64,000 nucleotides of DNA from an uncultured Eubacteriales bacterium (GCA_934561055.1 CAKTFN010000001.1:372001-436000); one strand, 5' to 3'. Counted from the first letter of the stretch, positions 35,160 through 44,811 are shown. Notes: generated by a model from the letters alone, not told the origin. Numbers and translations are program-made.

Positions 35160-35266
35160 TTTTATCTCCTCTTTAATATATAATGCATTCGTAAGTATAA
35201 TATCAAAATTAAGCTTACATTATCATCGCCACAATCTTCAGATACATTGATGTTAGCACATCAAAT

Positions 35267-36259
35267 TTATCCACTATATTTTAAATTAATCACTTCCATT
35301 TCATCTATTTCAGGATTAAATACATATAAAAATTCCCCGTCCGTATCCCACATGGTGCTGTCGGTTACGGCATTTGTTTTTACATATTTTTCACCGTCTA
35401 TCTCGTATATTTCTCCGTTTTCGGTCTGCCCGTAGGCTTTTCCGTTTCTTATATGAACGTCAATAAACTTTTCGTCCGTCACATCTTCCCTCCTCTGCCC
35501 ATCATAGCTTGTCAAAAACAATCTGTCACCATCATCAGCACTGTAATAGTACACTTTATCGTCTGTAATAAAGAAGTCGGTTGCTCTACTCTCAGCAAGC
35601 TTTTTGAATGAGCTGTCAACATAGCTGAAACGGTAAAGCGTTGAAAGCTCGTTTATGAAAAAGATGTATTCATCGGTTGTGCATATTTTCGATATTTCGG
35701 AAACGCCGAATTTGTTTTCGCTATCCTTTTGGGCGAGAAAATCCTTAATGCTGTTTTTGTCGTTTCGGCCTCTTTTGCTTAACCAAACGTCTTTCATTGA
35801 AACCATCATAATATCGTTTCCACCCTGTTCAATGCCCAAAACCCTGTCCGTTCCAAGGAAGGCGTTTGGGTTGCTTACGGCATTTCTTGTATCTACCTTA
35901 AGCTTTTCAAGTGTGTCAAGATTAAACTCAAATATCGCAGAACCGCCTGTTTTATCATCAATCGCCAAATAATAAAGCAGATTGCCCTTTGTGCAGATGA
36001 GCTTTGTTCCCTGCTCACGCTTATCAAATATGGTTTGAGAAAGATCACACATTTTCTTCGTCTTTTTGTCATATATCAGCTTTGTTTTATCGTTTACCGC
36101 AACAACATAATTGTCGGCATTGAGAACCGTTAACGCAAGCGCTGAGCCCTCCATATAATTATATATAAGTTCCTCGGGGTAGGTCTTTTTGTTCGTCACG
36201 GCAAAAATTGCGCCGACAAGCACGGCCAAAACAAGCAGAACTGAAATTAACTTTTTCAT
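35267..36259 (-). CDS. Secreted or membrane-anchored beta-propeller-like protein
   Basis: 330 residues. An N-terminal signal or anchor helix (MKKLISVLLVLAVLVGAIFA), then repeated beta-strand units with alternating aromatic and charged residues (NKKTYPEELIYNYMEG, LLYYLAIDDKTGGSAIFEFN, KVYYYSADDGDRLFLTSYDG), like DUF5050 propellers. Start overlaps the permease stop (ATGA). It is the last gene of the exporter operon, so it likely acts outside the membrane with the ABC transporter. Similar in layout to the lipoprotein at 39359-40528. Confidence 0.68.
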   Translation of the reverse strand: MKKLISVLLVLAVLVGAIFAVTNKKTYPEELIYNYMEGSALALTVLNADNYVVAVNDKTKLIYDKKTKKMCDLSQTIFDKREQGTKLICTKGNLLYYLAIDDKTGGSAIFEFNLDTLEKLKVDTRNAVSNPNAFLGTDRVLGIEQGGNDIMMVSMKDVWLSKRGRNDKNSIKDFLAQKDSENKFGVSEISKICTTDEYIFFINELSTLYRFSYVDSSFKKLAESRATDFFITDDKVYYYSADDGDRLFLTSYDGQRREDVTDEKFIDVHIRNGKAYGQTENGEIYEIDGEKYVKTNAVTDSTMWDTDGEFLYVFNPEIDEMEVINLKYSG

Positions 36260-37341
36260 AAGCTTTTCCTCCTTGCCGTCATGAAGTATGAGACCGTTGC
36301 AAGTGCAGTTAAAATAATTACCGCAAGTGAAGCTACAACTGAAATTTGTGTAACATTCAACGCTTTAAAATATACTATATCGCCAATGTTATCACCGTAT
36401 AAATAACCGTTCGCCGTAAGAAATGCCGAAGGAAGCGGAATAAGATACTTGTATTCTCTGTTGGGCAAGATGTAGTTCGGCAGGAAAATTACCGAAAAAG
36501 ATGTAAAGAACGTCAGGAGCGACTGTTTCAGTACCGTACCAAAAAACAGAGCCAATATTGCCATATAAATGGATCCGAACATTTTTACAAGCAAAAGTGT
36601 GACATACCCACCTAAAAGTGAAAGCTCATTTGAAGTACCGAAAAATGCTTCAATATTACTCAAAAGAAACGAGCCGTTTTCAAGTCCGTATGCCATATCC
36701 ACAGCTAAATATTTTACTATGCTCACAGTCGCACTTGAAAGCATCGCTGTCAAAATCAGAAGAACAAACTGTGAGCACCACTTACGCCCCTTCCCGTTCT
36801 CCGTTGGAAATGTCAGGCTGTTTGCGCCGCTCTCTTCATCATAAACACTCAAAAGCACCACAGACAAGATGATAAAAAGCACAAAAGCAAAATCTATACT
36901 CTCATTCCCAAAAAGAACCGTCCACGGCTTTTGGTCGATAAGACATCGCCCACTGTCAAGCACGTTTTGATAGTCTGTGGCAAACACGTTAAAACCGCTT
37001 CTTCCGACTGCAAGTTCGTTATATCTTTTTATGCCTTCTTCATATTCTTCTTCGGTAATCTTACGTTCGATATACTGCTTGTCAAGATTATCTTTAACCG
37101 AAGCAAGTTCTGCGTCTTGCTCAATAAGCTCTTCGATTTTTTTCTGCTTTTCTTCGGTCAGTTCGCCCGCAAATTCGGACATATAAAAGTCATATTTCTT
37201 TTGATCTTCACGGTCGGTAAGCTTTGCTGCATTCGCATTTTTTACGCAAAGGAACACTTCAAAAACAAGGCAGAGGACGAAAACAATTAAAAGTCCCCTT
37301 TTAACATAAAGCTTATATGCTTCACAATTAAAAAGCTTCAT
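36256..37341 (-). CDS. ABC-2-type transporter permease 2
   Basis: 361 residues. Membrane helix near the N-terminus (about 13-33), a large extracytoplasmic charged loop (about 35-130), then about five helices in the C-terminal half. This is the layout of ABC-2 permeases with an extracellular domain, as in antimicrobial-peptide export or immunity systems. Its start overlaps the stop of permease 1 and its stop overlaps the start of the propeller gene, so translation is coupled. Probably forms a heterodimer with permease 1 on the ATPase encoded upstream. Confidence 0.8.
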   Translation of the reverse strand: MKLFNCEAYKLYVKRGLLIVFVLCLVFEVFLCVKNANAAKLTDREDQKKYDFYMSEFAGELTEEKQKKIEELIEQDAELASVKDNLDKQYIERKITEEEYEEGIKRYNELAVGRSGFNVFATDYQNVLDSGRCLIDQKPWTVLFGNESIDFAFVLFIILSVVLLSVYDEESGANSLTFPTENGKGRKWCSQFVLLILTAMLSSATVSIVKYLAVDMAYGLENGSFLLSNIEAFFGTSNELSLLGGYVTLLLVKMFGSIYMAILALFFGTVLKQSLLTFFTSFSVIFLPNYILPNREYKYLIPLPSAFLTANGYLYGDNIGDIVYFKALNVTQISVVASLAVIILTALATVSYFMTARRKSL

Positions 37342-38516
37342 CTCTTTACTCGCCTCACATTCTTGTTATTTATCGTATTGACTGTGAAGAACATCAGCAC
37401 CGTAAAGAGCAGACAGCAAATGAGCGTGAGAGCCCACCGCCAAACTGGAGAAGAGAAAATATTTACCACGTCAAACGACATAAACATATTGCTTCCAATT
37501 ATGAGATTGATTGGATTTATCACATTAAATAAATCAAGAACCCCTTTGCTATAAGCACTCAAAAACATAAGGGCAAATGTCAGAACCAGGCCGGAAGCAA
37601 AGACCTCATAGCTTTTGTGAAACATGCTCGACAAAACGGAATACATAAGTCCAAAAGAGATAAAGCCCAAAACTTTTATCAAAAACATCAGGAATATAAA
37701 CGTACCTATCGAACAAGTCAAGCTACTGTATTTGAAGCTTTCGAGAGCATATATCGGCACAGAAAAGCCACGCAGTCTTACACAAAAATAAAACATAATA
37801 AGGTCACTTATTGCAAACAGTGCACTTACAAAAACCGTAAACACAGCCATTGCACCCAATTTTGCCGTGCTCGTCTTTTTTCTTCCGTTTTCACTTGCCA
37901 TAAAGCACAGATACATTCCGGATTCATGTTCACCTGCAAAAAGCGGTGAGAACGCCAAAAGCAAAATCAGAAGCACAAAGAACGAAGAAAACGTGTAGCT
38001 AAAATATGTTTCAAAAGCGTTGTAATCGTAAAAACTTTCAATGGTTCTGTCGCCGTATGTACGGTCAATTTTGTCGGCACTTTTTTCAAGATATCCGTTG
38101 CCGTGAGATCGGGCATTCTCTCTTCTTTCGGCGTTATCGGCTTTTAGCTGCTTAATTTCAGAATTGTAGTTATATATTCTTTTAATTTCGTCTAAAAACT
38201 CACCTGAAAGATACATATCCGCAGTAGCGTTTTCGCCTATAAATTCAACGTCTCCGCCTATTCCGCTTTGAACGTAATATGACATTTTTTCGTTATAGCC
38301 CTTTATCCATTTTACTTTTTCGCTTGTAAGCTCACCCTCCAATTTTTCATAAAACACCTTGCGCTGCCATTCAAGTTCATAGCCTGGGTGAAACCTTGAA
38401 TACTTGGCATAGTTTTGCCAAATGTTAAAGGCATTGAGGCAAAACAAAAGCGCAAGAGAAACAAGAACGAATTTTTTTGAAAAAAGCTTTTTCAGCTCAA
38501 ATTTCAGCAGTTTCAT
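37338..38516 (-). CDS. ABC-2-type transporter permease 1
   Basis: 392 residues from the ATG at 38516 behind GGAGGTG; a longer in-frame extension to 38714 lies inside the ATPase gene and has no binding site. N-terminal helix after FELKKLFSKKF, a large charged extracytoplasmic loop (about 40-170, with YELEWQRKVFYEKLEG), then about five or six helices. Start overlaps the ATPase end by 20 bases. Together with permease 2 it is the membrane part of the exporter. Confidence 0.82.
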   Translation of the reverse strand: MKLLKFELKKLFSKKFVLVSLALLFCLNAFNIWQNYAKYSRFHPGYELEWQRKVFYEKLEGELTSEKVKWIKGYNEKMSYYVQSGIGGDVEFIGENATADMYLSGEFLDEIKRIYNYNSEIKQLKADNAERRENARSHGNGYLEKSADKIDRTYGDRTIESFYDYNAFETYFSYTFSSFFVLLILLLAFSPLFAGEHESGMYLCFMASENGRKKTSTAKLGAMAVFTVFVSALFAISDLIMFYFCVRLRGFSVPIYALESFKYSSLTCSIGTFIFLMFLIKVLGFISFGLMYSVLSSMFHKSYEVFASGLVLTFALMFLSAYSKGVLDLFNVINPINLIIGSNMFMSFDVVNIFSSPVWRWALTLICCLLFTVLMFFTVNTINNKNVRRVKR

Positions 38517-39372
38517 TTTCACCTCCGCAGTAATACAAAAAAACGTCCTCAAGTGTCGGCGAAAAGATTTCGGCTCTTTCGTGCGGCTTTTCGTCGGAAA
38601 CAATTCGCAGTTTATAGATATTTCCTTCACGGTAAGCGTTTGAAATATTATATTTTGTGATATAACTCTCAATTTTATCAGCCTCAACAGTAAGCGCCCA
38701 AACGTGTCCCTCAATTGACTGCATTAGCTTATGCGGTGTTTCGTTTTTGATCACCTTGCCGTGGCTTAAAAGTATGACATGATTTGCGATGTATTCAACG
38801 TCGGGAACGATATGCGTTGCAAGAATTACCGTTCTGTTTTTTGAAATTTCAGAAAGAAGATTGCGAAAGCGTATGCGTTCCTTTGGGTCAAGTCCCGCTG
38901 TCGGCTCGTCAAAAATGACAATTTTCGGATCGTTTATCATAGCCTGAGCGACACCTATTCTTTGTATCATACCTCCGGAAAATGTGCCGATTTTATTTTT
39001 CTTTTCCTGTGAAAGGTTCACAAATTCAAGCAGTTCGTCAATTTTTTTGTCAATATCTCCATGGACATTTTTAAGAGCCACCATATATTTCAAAAACTCT
39101 TCGGCGGTATAGTTTTTATAAAAGCGTGGATTTTGCGGAAGGAATCCTAAATCACCGAGATAGCCCGACTTTTTGTTGCGGATATCCATACCGTTATACA
39201 GCACTTCCCCCTTCGTGGGTGAAAGAGCTGTAACAAGAATGTTTATAAGCGTGCTTTTGCCCGCACCGTTCGGGCCAAGCAAGCCGTAAATACCCTCGCC
39301 GAGTTCAAGGCTTATACCGCTGACCGCCGTTTTCTTGCCGTAGCGCTTGGTAATATTCTTAATTTCTATCAT
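38497..39372 (-). CDS. ABC transporter ATP-binding protein
   Basis: 291 residues from the ATG at 39372 (GGGTG 6 bases upstream; a GTG at 39381 is an alternative). Walker A GPNGAGKST, Q-loop LPQNPRF, signature FSGGMIQR (degenerate LSGGQ), Walker B IVIFDEPTAGLDP and switch H in ATHI. A C-terminal ~70-residue domain follows. Single-domain ATPase of the ABC-2/lantibiotic-exporter type. It overlaps the upstream lipoprotein gene and the downstream permease, indicating one operon with the agr-linked cassette. Confidence 0.92.
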   Translation of the reverse strand: MIEIKNITKRYGKKTAVSGISLELGEGIYGLLGPNGAGKSTLINILVTALSPTKGEVLYNGMDIRNKKSGYLGDLGFLPQNPRFYKNYTAEEFLKYMVALKNVHGDIDKKIDELLEFVNLSQEKKNKIGTFSGGMIQRIGVAQAMINDPKIVIFDEPTAGLDPKERIRFRNLLSEISKNRTVILATHIVPDVEYIANHVILLSHGKVIKNETPHKLMQSIEGHVWALTVEADKIESYITKYNISNAYREGNIYKLRIVSDEKPHERAEIFSPTLEDVFLYYCGGENETAEI

Positions 39373-40528
39373 TTGTTTCACCCATTTCGTACAGCTTCAT
39401 TTCTTTTCTGTTGCTTTCTATATCGTACCTGAAAGCATAAACTATATCATTTATATCATCTATGAAAATATAATTGCTGCCGAATTGGGAATAGTCAAGT
39501 ACGAAAGAGCCACTAACTTTACCTGTATCAACATTGTATATACGGTGATTGACTTTGCCGTCGTCATTTGACGTACATTTTGTCATTACATATTTTCCGT
39601 TTAAAGAGGCGACAGCATCCTGCCCCTCGCCTATTTCGTTCTTAAACTCAACCGTTTTTGTTTTTCCTGTTGCCTTATCCATCAAAACACAGTCTCCGTA
39701 AATTGACGGTATAATTTCTGATTGATTATAAATCAGGATAAAGCTATCATAATTTTTGAAAACCCTTTCCTCCTCACATACATATTTATTTACAATGTTG
39801 CCGTTAAAATCGGAAAGGCAAAATGCCCTCATTTTCTTTTCGCCGTCCATATACTCACACTGAAAAATAAATTTGTCATCTGAAAGAGCGCATACATTAT
39901 CCGCCTTATATTTCATATCTTTGCTGAATTCTAATTCAGTCTCTTCTTTTGTTTTAAGGTCTATAATTTTCACTGTTATGTTATCATCCGGTTTATATCC
40001 ATCGGAAGTTATAACTTTCATACCGGTATCGCTTATTGCATAGTGAAACATTTTTACAGCTATATCGGAGTAGGATTCACTTGAGATAACATCAAAACGT
40101 TCATCAAGCTGCTTTACTGTAAAGTTCTCCCCCATAGCAGCTTTTTCCAAAATCCAAAAGTTACCGCTATTACAATTTAAAATGCCGTTAACCGTCTTTT
40201 GTGTGTCGGTCATCTTTCCTGTTTGAGCGTTATATATGTATAGATGATCTTTATCATCTCTCTCCCAAATTTCAAAAAGCACCTCGCTGTCAGAAATATA
40301 CTGCATATAGTCAACGGCACCGGAAAGAGTATTAACAAAATTTTCTTTTATAGAAACTCTTTTGCCTGGATCTTCTCGATTTTTATTTTTACTTTCCGAC
40401 GCAACAGACAATGTTGCCGTTGGCTTAGGTGATGAGGTTCCAACGGTTTCCTGCTCAGCGATTCCTGTGCAGCTACATAAGGAAAGTATTAAGAATGTCA
40501 AAACAAAAATTATTGTCACTTTTTTCAT
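39359..40528 (-). CDS. Lipoprotein with beta-propeller-like repeats
   Basis: 389 residues, ATG behind GGGAGAAAAAT. Type II signal peptide with lipobox LSLCSC near residues 15-20, a Ser/Thr/Lys linker, then beta-strand repeats in a propeller style (DKDHLYIYNAQTGKMTDT, VNHRIYNVDTGKVSGSF). It probably sits on the outer face of the membrane. It is located between lipoprotein B and the ABC ATPase, overlapping the latter, so it likely serves the exporter, as a partner or immunity protein. Confidence 0.72.
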   Translation of the reverse strand: MKKVTIIFVLTFLILSLCSCTGIAEQETVGTSSPKPTATLSVASESKNKNREDPGKRVSIKENFVNTLSGAVDYMQYISDSEVLFEIWERDDKDHLYIYNAQTGKMTDTQKTVNGILNCNSGNFWILEKAAMGENFTVKQLDERFDVISSESYSDIAVKMFHYAISDTGMKVITSDGYKPDDNITVKIIDLKTKEETELEFSKDMKYKADNVCALSDDKFIFQCEYMDGEKKMRAFCLSDFNGNIVNKYVCEEERVFKNYDSFILIYNQSEIIPSIYGDCVLMDKATGKTKTVEFKNEIGEGQDAVASLNGKYVMTKCTSNDDGKVNHRIYNVDTGKVSGSFVLDYSQFGSNYIFIDDINDIVYAFRYDIESNRKEMKLYEMGETNDRN

Positions 40529-40540
40529 ATTTTTCTCCCA

Positions 40541-41602
40541 TTATTGAAGTATTAAAATGTAAGTATCACTTTTTGTAGTTGTCTTTGCATAATCAAATTG
40601 TCCGTCAATCCGTCTCACCATATAATATATGTGATGCCAACCTGATAACTTTGTATTATCAAGGGTTACCTTAATATGTGAGGTCTTGCCGGTTTGAGTT
40701 TTAACATCAAAATATTTAACACCGTCATATAACTCTTGCTGAATATGATCAATAAAAACTGACACTCTATAAACGCCTGTCGGTGCAATCAAATCAAGAT
40801 AGTAATCATTCTTTGATTTTGCTACAGCTTTAATAGCACTTCCTGCCACACCGTCTTTTATACTATCGGTATAGATATAAGTTATTATGGTTTCGTCCGG
40901 TTCATCATAATTATGCACATCAAGTACATCTTTATTTATACTCATAATTTCGGAGGTGTACTCTTCAATTCTTTCTTCATTTTTACAATCAGCATCCATG
41001 CGAATCCTCCGGCATTTTACATCTCTGAAATCATGATTATTTCCATAATTCAAAAATGTTGCGCCCTCATGGATTGTATAATTGTAGTTAAAATATAATC
41101 CCACAGACAATTCAAGTGTATCACCCTTTTTTCCTATATTCGGAACAAAATGAATTTCAAAACTTTTTTCAGCATCTTTTTCCATCGTGAGCGTCAACAC
41201 CTTTGATTGCTCACTTTTTTCTTTTGAGTTTTCATCAATTATATAAAAATCTTGAAATACACCGTCAAGAAGCACACACAAACCGTAGACAGTTTTAAAC
41301 GAGCCGTTTGATATATGATGTGAAACAACAAACTCTCCGCCTTCATATGTATATATAACATCATTGTCGCTCTTTTTATCATTCCATCCTCGCATGTATT
41401 CAGGTATACTCCCGGACATCTGCATTTGATTAGGATTTTTGCTTGATTTGCCTTCAGTTGTCTGATTTAATAAATCGACTATTTCACTGTCTTGTTTTTT
41501 GTTCGACAATGTATTTTTTTCTCCCGACGAGCCTTCACTGCAAGCACAACAAAGAAAAATGATCAAGACAAAAGATAAAATTATCGATAAATACTTTTTC
41601 AT
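40541..41602 (-). CDS. Lipoprotein B, paralogue of lipoprotein A
   Basis: 353 residues. Signal peptide and lipobox IFLCCAC near residues 15-21, acidic linker, then a beta-rich body. It shares the layout and several segments with the product of 42289-43404: PNIGKKGDTLELSV versus PNIGIKGETLELEM, and TGVYRVSVFIDH versus EGKYRVAFFVNH near the C-terminus. Family not recognised. It follows secreted protein B by about 80 bases, giving a second secreted-plus-lipoprotein pair. A binding or immunity partner for the secreted protein is a guess. Confidence 0.7.
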   Translation of the reverse strand: MKKYLSIILSFVLIIFLCCACSEGSSGEKNTLSNKKQDSEIVDLLNQTTEGKSSKNPNQMQMSGSIPEYMRGWNDKKSDNDVIYTYEGGEFVVSHHISNGSFKTVYGLCVLLDGVFQDFYIIDENSKEKSEQSKVLTLTMEKDAEKSFEIHFVPNIGKKGDTLELSVGLYFNYNYTIHEGATFLNYGNNHDFRDVKCRRIRMDADCKNEERIEEYTSEIMSINKDVLDVHNYDEPDETIITYIYTDSIKDGVAGSAIKAVAKSKNDYYLDLIAPTGVYRVSVFIDHIQQELYDGVKYFDVKTQTGKTSHIKVTLDNTKLSGWHHIYYMVRRIDGQFDYAKTTTKSDTYILILQ

Positions 41603-41682
41603 AAAAACAGCTCCAAATCATTGCATATTTAAAAGGGATAGGACTGCCGTCAAATAAATTATCACGGCAGTCCTTGGATTAG

Positions 41683-42183
41683 TTATCGTTTAGCATTAAC
41701 TACGTTTGCATTTCCATAGTAATAATCCGTATCAGAATATACTCCCTCAAGTGAAGCGAATGAAGTAACGGCTTTGGTATATGAAGATTTTGTAAGTTCT
41801 CTATACCAAGTTCCGTCATCATTAATTCCTTTTCCTCGTCCATAAGAGAGAACCGTGGTAGTTCCGGCAGGATAATTAACCGTCTTGACAGTAAGATATC
41901 CTGTGTATTTACTGAGTAGAGAAATGCCAACACAATTGTCTAATGTTGTTGTATTTTTCTTCCAACCGCATACATTCATTCCTATTGCTTTCAGATCCGT
42001 GGAATTTATAACTGTACCTTTACCTACAATTGTACTTTTACTTCCAACTGCAAGTGGATATGAATCCTGAATACTTGTGCTTGATGAATCTCCGGTCATT
42101 TTCTTTCCGGCCGCCGAAGCAGGAAAAACGCACAACAGAAATACAAACATAACACTTAATAAAATAGACATTAATTTCTTCAT
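41683..42183 (-). CDS. Secreted protein B (agr-linked cassette)
   Basis: 166 residues from the ATG at 42183 behind AAGGAGTT. Clear signal peptide (MKKLMSILLSVMFVFLLCVF, cleavage after PASA). The mature part, about 140 residues, is Thr/Ser/Gly/Tyr-rich and beta-like, with VGSKSTIVGKGTVINS and YSDTDYYYGNANVV. Paralogue of secreted protein A. No known domain. Its place after an agr locus and before a lipoprotein and ABC exporter genes suggests a secreted effector, adhesin or bacteriocin-like protein, but nothing proves this. Confidence 0.7.
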   Translation of the reverse strand: MKKLMSILLSVMFVFLLCVFPASAAGKKMTGDSSSTSIQDSYPLAVGSKSTIVGKGTVINSTDLKAIGMNVCGWKKNTTTLDNCVGISLLSKYTGYLTVKTVNYPAGTTTVLSYGRGKGINDDGTWYRELTKSSYTKAVTSFASLEGVYSDTDYYYGNANVVNAKR

Positions 42184-42288
42184 AATGATAACTCCTTTGT
42201 TTATAATCGTTTCCAATAAAGATATTAAATCAATCTTTAACTCACGTGACTACTCTTTTCAATAAAGACGTATCAAAGTAAATTAATT

Positions 42289-43404
42289 CTATTTAACAAT
42301 AAATTTTTCAGTAGGGGAGCAGTATAAAAGATTGTCATTATCAAACTCATCCTGCAGTTTATAAACAGTGTAATAGCAGTGATTGTACTTTTCAAACTTT
42401 GTAGTGTCAATTTTGAAAGCAATTTCCGTCTGCTTGTTCTTTGCAACGGAAACATCTGCATAGTTACAACCGTCAAAAACAGACTGTACTTTATGATTGA
42501 CAAAAAATGCGACTCTGTACTTACCCTCGATACCGCTGAGGTTAATTGTCATCGGTTGTTCTTTAACACTGTCAACCTCTTTGTCTGTATACATTACCAT
42601 ATATTCGTCTTTATCAAATATTTCTGACGGATTCTCCTTATATAGGAAAGAGTTTAAATTTTCTCCGAACGTGCTTCTGAAATTGCCGTTATCATCCTCT
42701 TCTCTGCAATATTTTTTGATAAGAGGGTCGACATCGGATATTTTGACTTTGGAAAAATCAGAACAGATTTTTTCTTTGCTGTCACCGTCGGCATCAAAAA
42801 TCACTTTTATATTCTTCGTGTTGAAGCCGACATGTACACTATTATATCCCTGCGCTGGATCTTCTGTTTTTACAAGATATGACGGAGATGATATATCCAA
42901 CATTTCAAGTTCAAGCGTTTCACCTTTTATGCCGATGTTCGGCATAAACTCAACTTCAATGGTTGTCTTTTCATTATTTTTAATCGTAAATTCATAAAGC
43001 TGAGTTTCAGGCGATTTCTTACCATTTTTCGTAACAGTAATACTTTGCCTTACTCCGCCGAGAGTTGCATAAATGCCGAGTTCCATTGGGTTCTTTGAAC
43101 TGAGCGTATACTCCGCTTTCAGGTGTATTTTGCTACCGTCAAAGGTAATTTCCTGCACAGTTTCGGGGTCCTGATTTTCATATCCGTCAACTATCCAATT
43201 TACGAAATAGACATCCATATCCTGGTGTTCCGCGCCCTCAAATTCTCCGGGGGTTTCAAAATCTACATTGACACCCGTGTCTTCTTCACCTAGCAAATTT
43301 GATAGATTCTCGTCAGCCGTAGTTAATACCTCAGATTTTTTGCATGAGGATAATGAGATGATTAGGGCAATTGACAGTAACACAGTCGCAATTCTTTTTG
43401 TCAT
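42289..43404 (-). CDS. Lipoprotein A
   Basis: 371 residues. Signal peptide with lipobox LSSC near residues 18-21, acidic linker (about 25-60), then two beta-rich parts with EFMPNIGIKGETLELEML and GKYRVAFFVNHKVQSVFDG. Its ATG overlaps the stop of secreted protein A (ATGA), so the two are translated together. Paralogue of lipoprotein B. Unknown family; the coupling implies a direct partnership with secreted protein A. Confidence 0.72.
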   Translation of the reverse strand: MTKRIATVLLSIALIISLSSCKKSEVLTTADENLSNLLGEEDTGVNVDFETPGEFEGAEHQDMDVYFVNWIVDGYENQDPETVQEITFDGSKIHLKAEYTLSSKNPMELGIYATLGGVRQSITVTKNGKKSPETQLYEFTIKNNEKTTIEVEFMPNIGIKGETLELEMLDISSPSYLVKTEDPAQGYNSVHVGFNTKNIKVIFDADGDSKEKICSDFSKVKISDVDPLIKKYCREEDDNGNFRSTFGENLNSFLYKENPSEIFDKDEYMVMYTDKEVDSVKEQPMTINLSGIEGKYRVAFFVNHKVQSVFDGCNYADVSVAKNKQTEIAFKIDTTKFEKYNHCYYTVYKLQDEFDNDNLLYCSPTEKFIVK

Positions 43405-43910
43405 GATGCTACCGTTACAGAAGGTGTTGCCTGATATCCCTGAGTATTACCGGTTCTCGTTCTAACAGCTATATTACTTGTAACTTGATTTGAATAGGTA
43501 ATGAGTCCTGCAAAATAGCTGTCCGTATTATTATATTTTGAAACGGTCTGCCAAGTGTAATTTTTGGTGGATAAACCTGACAACTTTGTATTCGTATATC
43601 CTGCTCTGGTGGTTGTTATGTTGTATTCATGCGTTTGATAAGTTGAATCCCCTAACGAAACCGCAATAGTTTTCTTTGTCGGACTCGAATTTTTAAGTGT
43701 CCCTAACATAGCCATTGTCAAAAAAGACAGACTGCTGTTATATGCAATTGTACCTCTACCCACTATTGTTCTTGTAACACCGACATCAACAGTATAGGTA
43801 TCATATACATTAGATTCAGCGTTCTTTACAGATGTGTACGCAAATACATTTGTACATAACATTGTCAAAAGCAAGGTAACACTTATAATAGTCATAAAAA
43901 TTTTCTTCAT
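43401..43910 (-). CDS. Secreted protein A (agr-linked cassette)
   Basis: 169 residues from the ATG at 43910 behind AAAGGATGG. Signal peptide MKKIFMTIISVTLLLTMLCT with cleavage near NVFA. Mature part about 145 residues, Thr/Ser/Asn/Tyr-rich, beta-like, no cysteine after the signal. It contains VGVTRTIVGRGTIAYNSS, aligned with the VGKGT segment of secreted protein B, and YNNTDSYFAGLITYSN. Immediately downstream of agrB and translation-coupled to lipoprotein A. Unknown family. Confidence 0.72.
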   Translation of the reverse strand: MKKIFMTIISVTLLLTMLCTNVFAYTSVKNAESNVYDTYTVDVGVTRTIVGRGTIAYNSSLSFLTMAMLGTLKNSSPTKKTIAVSLGDSTYQTHEYNITTTRAGYTNTKLSGLSTKNYTWQTVSKYNNTDSYFAGLITYSNQVTSNIAVRTRTGNTQGYQATPSVTVAS

Positions 43911-43976
43911 AAAACCATCCTTTCCTGTCATTAACATAATTGCATTGAAAATCAGGGCTAAATTATTAAAAACGAA

Positions 43977-44576
43977 TTAGGTTATATCTCCAGTTAACCC
44001 CATTTTCATATGAGTCATTTTTCCTGCCACCAGCAAAGCACTTGCAAGTGACAAACCTATTGATAGAGAAATTGTGATACTATGAATTGGGAGAACAATA
44101 CCAACTATTGATATTATCAGCGCTGAAACCGTTAACAATATTACTTTTTTATGATAATTTAATTTTTCTTGGTCGCTTATTTCTTTCTGCGACGTGGCAA
44201 CGGGCTTTATTGCAATCAAGCATATTGAAGATATTATGAGTATCACAAATGCAGCCCAAACTAAACGATAATCAATAAAAATTCTTATAAGTATTTCACT
44301 AATAAGTATTAATAATGTTGTGATGATACTGCATTTGATCTCTGAATTTGCATGAATACCTCCTGCATAATTACGTATCAAGCAGAAGCTGATAAAAAAA
44401 ATTATCGACGAAAAGGTAATATTAAGAATGACCCCGAACACAATAGCTATCATAAAAAACGCAGTATATGAAATTATCATAAATAATCCGTAAGCATATA
44501 ACTCTTGGTCTTCTTCGGGTATCACATTTCTTTTCAATAGCTTTTGAGTTATGCGGTTAGATAATTTTGAAATCAT
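43977..44576 (-). CDS. agrB: AgrB-family peptide-processing membrane protein (1)
   Basis: 199 residues with about five to six membrane helices. The AgrB signature is AGGIHANSEIKC, with catalytic H75 and C82. AgrB cleaves the C-terminal tail of the AgrD propeptide and closes the thiolactone. Its ATG overlaps the agrD stop (ATGA), so the two are translationally coupled, with agrD first. Operon with the secreted/lipoprotein genes downstream is likely. Confidence 0.9.
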   Translation of the reverse strand: MISKLSNRITQKLLKRNVIPEEDQELYAYGLFMIISYTAFFMIAIVFGVILNITFSSIIFFISFCLIRNYAGGIHANSEIKCSIITTLLILISEILIRIFIDYRLVWAAFVILIISSICLIAIKPVATSQKEISDQEKLNYHKKVILLTVSALIISIVGIVLPIHSITISLSIGLSLASALLVAGKMTHMKMGLTGDIT

Positions 44577-44728
44577 CTGTTTTCCTTTTTGAATTTTTCG
44601 AGTTTAGCGGGTGCTTTAGGCTGATGGAACCACCAAATGCATGCTTGTTCGGTAGTGCTCAAGCCAATCGAGAGAGCCAATTTCGGAATTACACTTCCAA
44701 TCTTATTTATAAGCCTTGAAACCTTCAT
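44573..44728 (-). CDS. agrD: AgrD autoinducing-peptide precursor
   Basis: 51 residues, ATG behind AAGGAGGTG. It has the three AgrD parts: an amphipathic N-terminal helix (MKVSRLINKIGSVIPKLALS), a core with C30-I-W-W-F34, and a charged C-terminal tail HQPKAPAKLEKFKKENR. The proline three residues past the core matches the conserved cleavage context (xxP) of other AgrD proteins. The predicted signal is a thiolactone of Cys30 to Phe34, five residues, with an unknown N-terminal tail (..TTEQA). Processed by the adjoining AgrB and sensed by AgrC. Confidence 0.88.
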   Translation of the reverse strand: MKVSRLINKIGSVIPKLALSIGLSTTEQACIWWFHQPKAPAKLEKFKKENR

Positions 44729-44783
44729 GCTTATACACCTCCTTCCTTATTTCATTTTAAAGCAACGTTACTTTGCACTTTTT

Positions 44784-44811
44784 ATAATATTGACTTTTTA
44801 TGGATTATCAA
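44784..44811 (-). promoter_or_regulatory. Candidate promoter of agrD-agrB
   Basis: On the minus strand TTGATA (44811-44806), 16-base spacer and TATTAT (44789-44784), about 55 bases before agrD. The 33-bp motif lies just upstream, as for an activator site. Confidence 0.55.

Noticed and set aside
36931..37290. 119-codon plus-strand frame opposite the permease
   Set aside because: Antisense of a hydrophobic membrane gene, which often gives such frames.
43401..43910. Lactococcin 972-type bacteriocin for secreted proteins A and B
   Set aside because: Signal peptide, ABC genes and beta-rich body are suggestive, but the family's sequence pattern is not visible, so the function is left open.
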